The notes below the pieces were generated by a model, which searched no databases, was not told where the DNA came from, and worked only from the letters and a program-made list of their open reading frames with translations. The position numbers and the translations under genes were made by a program. Shown here piece by piece: positions 1-12,129 of a DNA stretch of 64,000 nucleotides; position 1 is the stretch's first letter, and each line of letters opens with the position of its first letter. The stretch is from Sinonovacula constricta (lineage: Eukaryota; Mollusca; Bivalvia; Cardiida; Solecurtidae). The DNA lies in contig CM017572.1 in the NCBI GenBank assembly GCA_007844125.1, positions 27,159,161 to 27,223,160 of the forward strand, written 5' to 3'.

Positions 1-393
1 AAGTTAGTCTATGTTTGACAAGAACAGGAATATGGATAAGGTTGACGAGGCCCGACTTGCTGGAAAGCAAATATCATCCATTCCATCATCAAGTACATAT
101 TTTGCCTATCAAGCTGCTTGTTTATATTGTAGACAAACTGACAACACTGCCAGTTGGAGATGGGAGAAAATGGTCAGAAATCATGTAAGATCTGTGAAAT
201 ACAGACTTCCAAGACCACATTTTGGTAAATTTTCACCAGAATAAAAAAGAATTGTACTCCTCTGAAAATAATTGTGTTTTTATATGATTAACAGCTGTTG
301 ACTATTTTCTATAACACTACAACAGGTGAGTTATCAGGCTAGATTTCTATAATTACAATTTTCAACAGTATTACACCATGATACATGATTTAC

Positions 394-3300
394 CTTTGGA
401 ATCTTTTGATGTTTAAACAGCAAAATATTTGCACCAGGAAATTCTTCTTCCAGACGTGTCAGTCGCTGAAACAGGCCAGCATCCTTATGAAGGTCTGAAG
501 CAGAGATGAGGAGTAATGCTTTAAGCTGTGTACCTCTCCTCTTTTGCATGAGTGGTATATGATGAAAATAAGCAAATTAAAAATGATAAAATATTTTTTA
601 TTAGAAAACATGTACCCACATAGGAAGTAACATATATATTTCTTTTCATTTGAAAAAATGGAACTGATAATCAGTCAGAAAGAAAACAACTTTTGACAAG
701 CTATGACCTTTGACACCACAGAGATCATGTGACAAAATCAATCTGCTGACCAACTGTATAGTGTGGTAGTCTGGTAGCTAGTTATGGCTACCACAACAAC
801 ACCAAATACATGTACAGAAGCATTTTTTTTTTTTTATAATTTCTACATTTGCGGTCCAAATATTAAAAGCTATATACCATTGGAAAGCTCTGGAAATTCA
901 TATTTTTATAATGCAAAGTTTTTTAAAATTAATAAATGCACGAAGAAACATTCACATAAACATACACATAAATAAAATCATTGGCTCATCCTTTAACAAA
1001 ATGAACAGTGTATCTTTTTTGGTTGTATTTTTTTCACCTTTTAAATTATCAAAATATAGTTTTGATATTAAAACTACTTCATAAAAGTTGTTAAATTTGA
1101 TACAAAATTCAATAAAATAGACTGAAAAATAAAAACACAGTGGTGAGTTTAATACAGTACATATTTTCAGATTTCGGCCTGCATCAGCTTCTGCCTTTAA
1201 TGATGTCTGCCCTAAACTGTCTTTACAGTGCCTATAACATCACAGGGAAACTACCTATTAGTATTGATACCAAATGATCAATACTCGATATATTGTATGA
1301 TATATTAAACCTTACATGCAAGTGCATATTATTATTTTTTCTTAAGTTTACAAATTCATAAACTCTTGCAAATATTTAAGTATAGATTGTCCTTCTACTA
1401 TAACATGGTGTTTAGTATGGCCCACACTCCAGAGGTGGTCAGAAAAGGCAGTACAATAGGAATATGTGAAAAGTCCTATAAGCATTGCAACATATACCAA
1501 ACTCTGAAAAGGCACAGGACAAAGGTATTTCACATGCAAACCAAGTGAAAAGCAAGAACAAATTTGTGATGAGTCATTTAAAGAAAAGAGCAAACCCGAC
1601 AGGTACCGCCTTGGAACAGTCAGTCGGCAATATGGGCCGACTGGAGTGCTTAAACCGGTTTTACAGAGCTCTAACCTAGCACTTCCTGATGGGATTTTCA
1701 AAAGCAAGCAATGAAAAGAAAATCAATCTATTTGAATACAAAAAGTCCAAGCGCTGATGTTTTCTTTGATAAGTTATGACGAAAGTAGTGATGTCATTGA
1801 AACATGATGTCCACATAGTGTTTTAAAAACTCCCTTAAAGTGTCCACATAGCTTTTCCACATCGAACAAGATCTAACCAATGACTCATGTGCCCGGCACT
1901 TTGGCATGAAGATGGGAGCAAAGATACACGAGGAGATTCGTATATACCAAGCAAAACGGAAGAGGGCCAAGCGAATGTTCTTTAAACATATGCTACAACA
2001 TCTGACGTACTGGCTGCATAAACAATTGGCCCTGAGTCTCACATTAAAACATCTGCTGTTAACAGTTTACACTAAAAATGGTGTTGTAAACAAATGTGTG
2101 GCCCTTAGTCTGGTGTCATTGCATATTTCTCTCCATAAAATTATTGTTCCATTAGACTTGCCTTAAAGATAATGTGGGTGTAATCAAATTAGTGGTCCTT
2201 ATGTCAAATCAGTACATAAATTTATTAAGTAGCAGATGGCAGGTCTAGGGTGATTTAGTTGCATATCATCTGACTTGTGAGGAGAGGTGATAACTGTCAC
2301 TGTTACTGAAAGATACAACAGGCAACATGTATGGTTGGATCTAGTGGTGGGGAGGGGTGGGTGTCTCAGGGGGTCTAGACCCCAACCCAGAATTTGTAAA
2401 AAAAAAACGCCTTCCATGAAGGTATTTCTTAACATTTCAGGGTGTGTCACATTTTTATGGCTCTAGAAGTATTTGGTACTGTTGTCACATATGTGTTCAG
2501 TGCTAAAAATATGATAAGCCATGTCTTGAAAAAAAGAAGCATTGAAATTCAACTATTTTTATAAAAACATACTTTCTAGGGAGGTCTTTCAAGCATCTGA
2601 AATGATGGAAATGGCACAATTTGGCTTCTAGATGTCAACACTCTTCCTGTGGATGCATGCCCCGAGACCTCCTACACCTATGGTTCTCGCTCAATTTCGG
2701 CATCTCCCTTTATCCCATTAAAAAATGTAATTATAGATTATCTTTGTTGTCGAGAATATAAACAGTAACTACATACAGGAGAGACAGGCTCTTCATGCAT
2801 CTAAAAAGTAAACAGTGTAGTGGAAATTTTCATAGGTATATTAAACTTGCCAACAACTATAAAGCGGTTTTAGTAAAGTGTACTTGACTTACTTTTAATT
2901 TTACCAGCATCATGCAGTTTGTTGGCTAATTGATCCACCATTTCTTCAATGGCATCACGGCATGATTGAAGCTCATCTTTGGTGAAGAAGTTCTCCACAA
3001 CTGTGTAGCCCTAAAAATGAAACAGGCATCTATAATCTTCCACTTCTGCATAAAAAGTCATTTAAAATTGAAATGATGATTTGCACTACCTACAGATAGA
3101 AGTGGTCAACAAAGATCCAACATGAAAAAATATCTATAAAAAACACCTCACCAATGGCTTTACAAAGGTCAAATAAGGTATATGATATAACAATAAGGTC
3201 ATGGGCAGATCAAGCAGGGGTTGGCTGGGGTAGGGGTGTCTGTTCCCCACCCCCACCCCATGAAATTGTCAAAAATACCTTCCAATAACATATTTTTTTA

Positions 3301-6300
3301 ACATTTCAGAGTGTGTCAAATCTTTGTGAAGCTGTTAGTATTATTGTCAGAAAAGTGTCCAGTGCTACAAATATGACGAGGGAGCATGTATATACGACTA
3401 TATTTCATGTAAAAATGCATTGAAATAAAAGTATGGACAGATAATCAAAACAATGTATGGACAGATAAACTGAATAATGTATGGACAGATAAACTGAACA
3501 ATGTATGGACAGATAAACTGAACAATGTATGGACAGATAAACTGAACAATGTATGGAAAGATAAACTGAATAATGTAGGGGCATATAACCTGAACAATGT
3601 ATGGGCAGTTTAAACTGAACAATGTATGGAAAGATAAACTGAATAATGTATGGGCAGATAATCTAAACAATGTATGGACAGATAAACTGAACAATGTATG
3701 GAAAGATAAACTGAACAATGTAGGGACATATAACCTGAACAATGTATGGACAGAAAAATCAAAAATGTATGGACAGATAAATTGAACAATGCATGGGCAG
3801 ATAAACTGAACAATGTATGGGCAGATTAACTGAACAACGTTCATTTCACATGAGTTTCATGCTTTTTTACTGGTCATCTTATACATATTTCCAATGTGCT
3901 TTGATTGGATGTACATACATGCATGTGTAAAGATACATTTTTCATAGTTTTCTCTTTTCATAACTAAATTATATCTGTGTTATTTTATTAAAATTTTAAA
4001 AGTAATATGCCAACAGGTAATGATAAATAAGTTGCTTACTGTTTATATAATAAAATAATGAATATATATCGATTTTGGTAAATATATATTTACAAATTGG
4101 CCAGTCTTCTTTTATATTACAAGTAAAAAAGGCAAAAAAAACTGTACAATTCATTTATGCAATTATGGCGGTCCGCTTTAAAACGAGTTAACAGAGTTTG
4201 ACTGTATTTGAGCAATAAATTCAGATCAACTCTTAGATCAACTTGTGTCTCTGATCGAACCCGGTTACAATAAGATGAAGCATTTATTCCTGTAATTATT
4301 TCCTGTTTAATTTTTATTACGGTATTTTTTATGTGCATGAATGTTTCAATGTTACTGAGTAGTTTATGTTGGCAATTAACTTTTGTCAGTTTGTACAGAG
4401 TGTATGAATGTTTGATCAAATGTATATGCTAGTCTCTTTTAAGGTTATATACTGTTAATTCTTAGTATAAAATCCTCCTAAATCTTTTTTTTTTTTTCGT
4501 TTTGTTAATCAAACATTTTTTTTTTCTTTGCCGGGGAGGGGGGGGCCTACATTTGACATACATTAAAGTGGGGTCTATGGGTTAAAAAACAAAAAAACAG
4601 TCTTGCTATCTTAGATTTTTTTTGCAACAATCATTGCAGTATAGTCATGTATTTTATGTATAACAAAAATACATTAGTATTTCCTGAACTGATATTTCAA
4701 CTGGGTGTTCAAGAATTTGCTGTGCACAATTTTGATGTAGAGTATTTATGGATGTTACAACTAAAACTTGTCTTATAATTATACAAAAAATTCAATTGCA
4801 GCCTTCAGTAAATGGTGTGCCCAACACAACATACTGATTTGCAGGGAATGCCTTATCAGATGTTGGACAAGACGAAATACAACTATTAGTAAATATTGTA
4901 GTTTTACAAACAAGATATAACTAAGCATTTCCAAGATATTTTCTCTAAACTTTCAACAGATTTTTGGCACACCAACCAAGCAAAGCGTTAACTAAAACTT
5001 GGACGAAAATGTAACAGAATGTGCACACGTCATCACAATCTATCATCATGTTCCAGTACACTGTTCATTTGTTGTTTTTAAAAAAAAGTCATAACTGCCA
5101 AAGCAACACATTTTATGCAAAGCATTTAGAACAGCATTAAGAAATAAGGAAATATAACTATGATAAATATTAACAAACAAGCAACATTTTTTCCAGTATA
5201 CATATATGCTTTGTACGTTGGACAACACAAAATATAAATAAATATTACCCAAATAAGTGCAATTTCCAGTTAACATATAAGAGATGTGTTAAAATGTTTA
5301 AAAATTATTGAGCCAATGAAAACTGCACATGGCATAGTGGTAGAGTCGCCGACTTGTATAACTCCTCTGACCGCTTAGTATCTCACCACTAAAACTACTG
5401 AAAAGGGAAGGGATTTTTTCATGTAAATGCTAACAGCTATTGCAGCTCTTTGTGTTTGTGTTTTCATTTTGCTTGGATATAACTTAAATTTGCATTTTTG
5501 TTCTATTCTATGTCTGAATTAATCTCAAAGCTGTGACCTCAATATATTTTTATAGTTCACTAAAAATCTTTGTATTATAAAAACAACCAAACTCTGAATA
5601 TCTAACCCTGAATATCTACTGTGTACCTTGATTGGGATGCAAGGTGAGAAACAATAATAATACCTCAGCTAATGACGTCTGGAATAACCGCTGATAAGCT
5701 TGTTAGTGGAGGTGATGAGAGCAAATGCTATACACACTGGATGTTGTACTAGAGCCAGATGGCTTCAGGGGTCTGGTTAGTAGCTGGGGGCCGAGCTGCC
5801 TTAACTACTGCTCGAGTGGCTAATTATATGACAGTATGCGGGCCTGAGATACCCAAGTTTATCTCTACACAGTCTCAGTCTAACATATTTGTGTGGTAAT
5901 GTGATAAGGCTATTCCCCAAGAAGTATAGTTGAGAAAAATTGTATGTCTGGGCCAACTAGGGAGGCCAAGAACCCTTCGACACCGACCCCCCCCCCCCAC
6001 CCCCACCGTAAATCCGGGCCTGGAGCATGTCAAAAAACAAAAAACAACAACAGATAATAGTTAATTATTAATTAGGTGTGAAAAAGGGACACCCTCGAGA
6101 TATTACAGATTATTTATTATAACTTCCATGATTAGAATGACCTGACCTTGCATTACAAATAATCATCATAAATATATTTTTTTATGTATTGGCAACAACA
6201 GTAATTACAATGTCTTTTCTTTTAATAACTAAAATATATCAGTTAAAATGGCTAGACTATCAGATATGAAACAGCCAATTTGGTCGGTTACGAAATAAGA

Positions 6301-6655
6301 TGGTTACGAGATGAATAAAAAAATGCATAGGGTCATGAATTGAGGACGTGCTACTAAGACAAGACATAAATGTTAAAAGAGTCGTTTGTACATTTTGCGT
6401 TTCCCTATACCATTATTTTGGATTCAGAGAGGTTGGATAAGGTGATGGTGCCGTGCGTAACAACATGTGAAATGATACATCGAAATTAGTAAACAACCCA
6501 AGGGAGACAATGCAAACCTGCTCGAAATACTCCTGTATCTGTTCATCTGGTAACTGACCGGGTTTTCTCTCGCCATAAAAGGAAGGCGCCTTTGCAAACA
6601 CGTCGGGATAAGATGGCGTCTTCATATCACTTTTTGTGTCCTCTTTTTCTTCCAT
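394..6655 (-). CDS. Phytanoyl-CoA dioxygenase (PhyH) family protein, 5' three exons; gene continues past left edge
   Basis: Three exons chain in phase on the minus strand: 6655-6518 (46 codons), 3010-2893 (39 codons plus 1 nt) and 494-394 (33 codons plus 2 nt). All have GT..AG borders, with donors gtttgc, gtaagt and gtaaat. They give about 119 residues: a polar N-terminus starting MEEKEDTK, then a segment with GYTVVENFFTKDEL, then KDAGLFQRLTRLEEEFPGAN and LLFKHQKIPK. The GY-x-V-x-x-FF start and the RL-x-x-LEEEFPGAN block are what I know from the N-terminal part of metazoan PhyH-like proteins. These are Fe(II)/2-oxoglutarate-dependent oxygenases; the specific substrate cannot be told from this part. 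The catalytic HxD...H residues lie in exons to the left, outside the window. The ATG at 6655 was chosen as the first Met leading into the conserved polar N-terminus; an upstream in-frame Met at 6748 would add an unlikely hydrophobic leader. The introns (495-2892, 3011-6517) are large and repeat-filled. Confidence 0.8.
495..1249. other. PhyH-gene intron, no feature seen
   Basis: AT-rich intron sequence between the third and second coding exons of the minus-strand PhyH-family gene. I see short homopolymers only and no coding exon or RNA gene on either strand. Confidence 0.5.
1250..1795. repeat. Dispersed repeat, copy 1 of a second family
   Basis: Two parts of this intron stretch recur elsewhere. 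The part at 1250-1420 (a tract of the type gatatattgtatgatatatt, later ttctactataacatgg) matches 38110-38285. The part at 1610-1795 (ggccgactgg, then acagagctctaacct, gcacttcctg) matches 26885-27060. The three sites are diverged copies of one unclassified interspersed element. The open frame at 1348-1707 on the minus strand lies inside it and is not supported as a gene. Confidence 0.5.
2334..2515. repeat. Dispersed repeat copy A inside PhyH intron
   Basis: This starts with a G-rich tract (ggggtgggtgtctcaggggg) and then contains aacatttcagggtgtgtca and cagtgctaaaaatatga. The same order of blocks with small changes is found at 3207-3385, so two diverged copies in the same orientation flank the second coding exon. 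Confidence 0.55.
3207..3385. repeat. Dispersed repeat copy B inside PhyH intron
   Basis: The G/C-rich start (ggggtaggggtgtctg), aacatttcagagtgtgtca and cagtgctacaaatatga match copy A at 2334-2515 block by block. The element type is not recognised. Confidence 0.55.
3432..3839. repeat. Minisatellite, 24-bp unit, about 17 copies
   Basis: Tandem copies of a 24-bp unit of the type tatggacagataaactgaac plus aatg, with scattered substitutions (gggcag, gaaag, attgaac). Because 24 is a multiple of three, long spurious frames appear on both strands (for example 3398-3844 minus). It lies in the first intron of the PhyH-family gene. Confidence 0.9.
3840..6517. other. Large first intron of the PhyH-family gene, mostly unassigned
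   Basis: AT-rich. At 5325-5370 there is a tRNA A-box-like stretch (tggcatagtggtagagtcg) without a clear B box, possibly a decayed SINE head. At 5980-6020 a C-run is followed by gtaaatccgggcctg, a type of edge often seen at interspersed repeats. No coding exon is supported. Confidence 0.45.
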
Positions 6656-7060
6656 TAGCCACAAAAATATTCGCGAAAATATAGAACGTGCTATTATTAA
6701 TGGTAATGACAGATATAAATAACCATTGACCCCCGCTTTGTAAATCACGTGATAAGATCACTCCGCTGACGGTAACGTAGTCTGGAGTTCCTTCCCTTGG
6801 TCTCTATGTGATAGGGTAAGGCAAGCGCAAATAAAGGCGAATTGATCCCGGAAAACTAATACATCATTAGAGTTGTTTTTTCTGCCGATTGCGAAAAGAA
6901 TTGTTCTTGTTTAAAAATTGCAAATAGTATAAAACAATACATTTTTTAAGAAATCAATGATATTCGCATGTTTTCCTCCTTGCTAACCTATAACAACAAT
7001 CGCCCCTAACTACCCAGCGAGTGCGTAAAAATGCTGGCTATATAAGGAAGAACGCCGACA
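6656..7060 (-). promoter_or_regulatory. Probable 5'UTR/promoter region of the PhyH-family gene
   Basis: Sequence upstream of the ATG at 6655, less AT-rich than its surroundings (for example cacgtgataagatcactccg at 6747-6766). No TATA box can be placed confidently for this strand. A plus-strand TATA-like tatataagg at about 7039 could belong to an unrelated element. Confidence 0.3.
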
Positions 7061-8467
7061 GTATGAACACGCTGACGTGAATTTTCTTGTCGTTATTTTC
7101 GTGTTGTTTTTTGTTTGTTTTCTGTGCTAGCTTATTACAAATATCGACCCGAACAACTAAACGTTTGCTTGTAGGATGTATAGGGAAAATACTAAGGCGG
7201 GACATTCTACATTTTTTTCTCTCTCTTTCTCAATTTTAACCTTATTGCCTGTCGCAACAGTTACAAGAAGTGTAAAACAGTGTGTCATTAAAGAAATCCT
7301 TTATCTCGGCATTTTTGTCATGATGTGGGCTATGTTTGGCTTTTCCAAAAACAACTGTCTTTCGAGTGCGAACAACGCTGACAACATATAGGGAAAACAT
7401 GGGATTTTTTTGTTCATCTTGATCCATATTTCGCCACTTAAGATATGTTATGCCTTGCAAGTGCTTTAAAACGCTGACGATTCCTGCTAGACAGGTAACA
7501 CTGACGGCGCAGAACAAACAGGGATTAATAAAAAATGTTTCTAAAGCTTTAGTTTAACTTTATGTTTCTACTTAGCTTAATTATCAACATGGATTAACAA
7601 ATCGGGTGGATACACGAAGAAACGAAAACAATAGCGGTGAAGAGGGAACATAGTAGATAGCAATTTAATTATTATTATTTACAGGTTACACATAGAAGGG
7701 ACAAATATAAGGGAAAATCTGTCATGTTGTATTAGAAAAAATATATACATATGACAAGTCTTTCAGCTGTAAGTAGTACTGAAAAGCTCTGAAAAGTTTT
7801 ACTTTATATGCTATATAATTGATAAAACGTATAGACAGTTTAACAGTTCCAAAAATCTTAAACTTAAAGATAAATTCAAGAAAATTATGTACCTCATTCA
7901 TTAAGAAAATCGGAGAAATAATTAATTAACTTAACAAAAACATTTTTAAGCGATAAATCCTATTCCATTTCAATAAATTAATATTACTTAGTTTATGGGG
8001 ATATGAAGGTGTAGGATAAAATCACTAATAGAATGATAACTAGACACGTTCGTCTACACGTAGAAAGTTTTTTTTAGTTTTTAGTTAAATGCTTGAAATC
8101 TTATATAAAAGTATGAACGGGAAGAAAAAAACAGCACAAAAAGTATTACCGTAATGATATTTAAATACTAGTTATAATTGTGAGAAAATGCTAGAGAACG
8201 AAGTTTATCACATGCACTTAAAAATCATGTATCTTATAGATAAAGAATAAATTTTGGCAAGTATATGTACACATATAGAGACAGTATGGTCATACAAACA
8301 GCATTGACACGCATGACCAGAATTGACACGCGTGACCAGTGCGCTGGTGCAAGGAAGTGTTGAATTTGACGGTCGGTTATCAGCTATTAACTGGCACTTA
8401 GTTTAGTTTAAACCTATTTATTTATAGTCTATTGGGAAACAAGTTCTTTAAACTTATATTAATCTCT
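7061..8467. other. Unassigned spacer
   Basis: AT-rich sequence. The small open frames (7176-7391 plus, 7242-7517 minus) have no recognisable domain and overlap one another, so I do not call them. No RNA gene is seen. Confidence 0.45.
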
Positions 8468-8641
8468 CATGACTGTCCACTTCCTGGGTAGAACCAGTAC
8501 TCAGGTACTGAATACCTGGAGCAATGTGCAGTAAATAGTCATGCTCAAGGACTAACATCACGTGGTCAGTTTCGGTATTCGAACCCGGGACCCTCCGAGC
8601 CGGAGTCCAACGTCTTAACCATTAGACCGCGAACGCCCTGG
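8468..8641 (-). mobile_element. tRNA-derived SINE
   Basis: Read on the minus strand, the right end carries an A-box-like stretch (gcggtctaatggttaagacg) followed about 40 nt later by the B box gggttcgaatacc. It then runs into a non-tRNA body ending with ggttctacccaggaagtgg. This is Pol III promoter architecture followed by a unique body, as expected of a SINE. The body core resembles the one at 14400-14576. It is not a functional tRNA, because the acceptor arms do not pair. Confidence 0.6.
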
Positions 8642-9039
8642 CACTTGGGGCACGAGATATTACCAACACATATAAAGGCCATTGATCTTTGCGAGACAGG
8701 TGAGGTAAATTAGAGTTACACGTACTATGGTGGCTTGCACGTGGCGTTTTGACAATAAAAACGTGAAATAAAATATCGAATTCTGGAGAGTCATTTGATA
8801 AGAATTTTTTGACATAGGATTATTTGACATTGAAATTTTGGGACACAGGAGAAAGTAGAAATATATGAAATAATAATGAACAAATGTACGAGCGAAGTTG
8901 TCTAAGTCAGTGTAGTGAAGTGCAAGCCGGAGGTATTGGCATATAATGCTAAAATATAGTTCTTTAGTTTTATTTGAATTAATTTTGAAGATATAATTTT
9001 GTTTATGAATATACATAATTGTTCTAGGAAGTTTGTGTT

Positions 9040-10400
9040 TTCGCGCTTTTAAAAATGAATCACTGTTACTAACAGTGATTCCTAAATAAGTATATTCCTG
9101 TGTATCTTCGATTGTTTGTATCCCTCTTTTACCAAAGACAATTACATTTGTTTTTACTTATGTTAACATTCAAGTGCCAATTATGACAGTAATCGTTAAA
9201 TGCATCTAGGCTGTGTTGAAAATCGTCAGCCGAGTCTGCAACAATAACAGTATCATCTGCATAGAGCATAACAAGACGTTTAAGCCATAGTGCAGCGTTA
9301 TCGTTACTAAATAATTCAATACCTTTGTCACCTCTATTATGAAGATTTGGAAAATAGTAACGGCGATATGTTTTCGCCTTGTCTTACCCATATTTCGGAT
9401 GGAAAGGATTCGTATATTATATTATTTAATTGAATACCAGATTTTATATTTTGATACATATTATAATTAACAGAAAAGAATTTACCATCTGTTGAGAACT
9501 GTAGTAATTTTTGCCATAAACCTACTCGCCAAACGCTCGGGTAAAACCAATAAAGCCGCAAAAAAGTTTTCGTTTAGAGTTTTTCATTATTTCAATTAGA
9601 GCATGAAGTGTCAATATATGATCTGCACATGAAAAAACCTTTTCTAAATCCTGCTTGATTTTCGTTAATTACGTTATTATCCTCGAGAATTTGGATCGAT
9701 CGAGTATTTAAAATTTTAATCTAGCTTAAGCTAGTAATGGACCTGTAGTGTTTTTTTTACATCTTTTGAATCTTCTTTATTTTTATAAATTCGGACAATA
9801 AAACCTTCAAGCCAAGTTTGTTGTAAAAAAAAAAACAGTTTTGAATACAGTATTAAAAAGTTTGTAATATAGTGGCATCATTAAACTTTTTGTACATTTG
9901 ATACATTCGTTTAATATTTTATCATTGGGGCTAGCGGCTTTATCATTTTTCAGATTACTAATACATTTTTCAATTTCTTGTTTGTTAATAAGGACATTTA
10001 GCAAGTCGTTTGAAGTGTTTGGGTTAAAATTCGGCATATTTTCGGCAGCATTATTTTCGTTATGTTTTTATCATAAAATTCTTCCTGTGATGGCGTTTAT
10101 TCGTTCCTTTTATTCATACTAAGCTTCCTTAAGTATTTCCAATATTATTTTGGGTTAGTGTCATTAAGATGTCTTAGCTTGTCTCGATTCTTTTCTTTAT
10201 GTTTTTAATAAAGTAGTTCATTGTTCGTTTGTACTGTTTGCTTGCATTGCGTAGATTCACTTTATTTGTGTCATTCGGATTTTTCTATATTCTTCTTTAG
10301 CAGTATGATCTTTTTCTAGATTTATGATATTTCGGTCCAAACCACGGTTTTGATGAATTATTTGAATTACATTGATGCTGTGCTGAAAAGAGATGTTATT
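9040..10400 (-). mobile_element. Decayed non-LTR retrotransposon (LINE), reverse transcriptase relic
   Basis: Pieces of reverse transcriptase appear in order on the minus strand with frameshifts and stops between them. About 10360-10120 is a basic linker (NASKQYKRTMNYFIKNIKK). At 10037-9807 are EIEKCISNLKNDKA and then KCTKSLMMPLYYKLFNTVF. At 9540-9370 are LLQFSTDGKFFSVNYNMY and VRQGENISPLLFS. At 9300-9060 is the catalytic LYADDTVIVADSADD, then VIVFGKRGIQTIEDTQEYTY. The motif order (linker, fingers, GVRQGE..SPLLF, YADD, KTK..VFGKRG) is that of CR1/L2-like LINEs. The endonuclease and 3' end are not seen. At least one frameshift sits just after the YADD block, so it cannot be active. Confidence 0.85.
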
Positions 10401-10525
10401 TCGTTTATTACATGTTACATATGCAGATCCATTAGTTATTGTCTGAATATATCAAACAACTTATTTAATAATGCAACTGCTTTTTATAAAATTCATTTAA
10501 GAAAATTGAACCAATAACTATCTTA

Positions 10526-11272
10526 TGTTATGTACAGTAGTACATAGTTTAAGGTTACGCTAGTCAGGTTAAGGGTTGTTTGCCGTTGTGGTATTGATGA
10601 CGTAGCATTCGCGTAACAGCTAGAAAGAAAAGGATCATGCAAGAAAGTTCATTTGTTTATTTTTAACTGGGTTTCAAGAATGTTCTGGGTTTCGTGAATG
10701 TTCTTCAAATTCTTTGGGTCTATATAAGGGCGTGTTAGCCGATTTAAAAGAAGTTTGCTTTAGAGTTTGGATAAAAGGTTTGGATAAAAGTTTGGACATA
10801 TAGTTTGGAAATACTTGCAGCTTCTATGTTAAATCTTCCTGTGTTGGAACTTACGCGGACTTACTATCTTCTACAGTGATATAAATATTAAAGTGTTGTA
10901 TTTGGAATTATATCATTTACATTGTAAATACATTTTATTGTTCTACTTTTGGATTATTTCAACTGCTTATCTACGAGGACATTCTACCGAAAACTCTTCA
11001 GGATTATTCGACGCTGGATTATTAATTGGACTATTAAAGGGACACCTCCTAAAGGGACAAACTGTAAAGCTAACATTTACTGTGCTTTCTCAAATTTTAT
11101 CTGATTTATTTGTTATTGTTTTATTACGCCGAAGATTTAATTGTTGTTGGGTTTTTTAAATAAAATATTGTACTAGTTTGTTGCTGGCTTGTTCTTTCTG
11201 TTACACCATTTCGTCGTTTAGTAAACGTGCCATTTTATAAATAAATCTTAAATAGCGACAGCGGTCGTAACA
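10526..11272 (+). mobile_element. Candidate solo LTR
   Basis: A 747-bp stretch begins TGTTA and ends TAACA (5-bp inverted termini). It has a TATA box (tatataagg) at 10721 and an AATAAA-type signal near 11158-11165, in the order expected of U3-R-U5. No retroviral-type coding sequence follows and I cannot find a matching target duplication (tctta versus cgcct), so this could be chance or a recombined copy. The open frame at 10893-11159 lies inside it and is not called. Confidence 0.4.
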
Positions 11273-11735
11273 CGCCTCTCATAAATTTGTAACTCTGCAG
11301 ACAAAAGGAACGATCGAAAACTGAACAAAGGACTGGCGAAACTTAATCTCGAAACATTAATCACCAGACGTATTGTTTTAAACAATATCTGTCGCTTAAA
11401 GTGGTTGTCGTGGGGCGGACGCATTTCTCTTAGTCAATGTTACCTAGTTTTTTTTTGTTTTTTGTTGTTGTTGTTGTTGTTGTTTTGCGAGTTCCTGCTT
11501 TTGTGGATTATTGAAATAGGTAAGGGACTTTTTATAGTTACGTTAATGTTTATTATGTCGGCTAATCATTTAAAACTATTTAACTATTTAAATTACTTTT
11601 AGTAAACGCAACACAACATAGCCATACTCAAACAAGCATTTTCCACGTATTGTTACCGTGTTTGTTTGTTTTTGACATTTTGGACCATTTTTTTCTGTCT
11701 TGTGCAACCAAATAAATAATGGATACCTAAAAAAG
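11273..11735. other. Spacer with a (TTG)n run
   Basis: Contains a T-rich and TTG-repeat tract at about 11449-11487. No gene is seen. Confidence 0.5.
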
Positions 11736-12075
11736 ATCCCGCGAAAAGCTGTTTATTACATGTAGTGCCCGAAATACATGTGAAAAGTTAAACACAACAC
11801 CCCACCTGTCATAAAAAATGTATTTCCTATCCGAGTCATGCTGCACAATCAGCTATTTATAAACAAATAAAACCACGTGACCCCTTACTTTGAGACCCCC
11901 TAACATGCACTCGGAACTCCTCGGGTAATTCCGTCAACGTAGCTTGTCGGAGATCGCCGAGTAGGTACGATTGCCTAACATGATCATAAGAGTAATCAAC
12001 TCCGACGTCGATATATATTTTAGCTGAAATCCCCACTGTGCTTGTTTACAGATTGTGAAAAATGCAATTTCAAGC
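11736..12075 (+). repeat. MITE-family copy, 5' incomplete
   Basis: Shares with the element at 12130-12879 and the minus-strand copy at 28425-28792 the blocks tgtatttcctatccgag, gctgcacaatcagc, ccacgtgacccc, taattccgtcaacg and atttcaagcgaaatatttca, in the same order. Its left terminus is not recognisable. Confidence 0.6.
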
Positions 12076-12129
12076 GAAATATTTCACGAGTTATACTGTA
12101 TAACAATTGAAATTATGTTATTAACAGCC

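Noticed and set aside
1348..1707. 119-codon minus-strand frame
   Set aside because: Falls in a dispersed repeat present at least twice more in the window; no domain.
3398..3844. 148-codon minus-strand frame
   Set aside because: Comes from the 24-bp minisatellite.
8570..8641. tRNA gene on the minus strand
   Set aside because: Same reason: promoter boxes are present but no acceptor stem, and it is joined to a SINE body.
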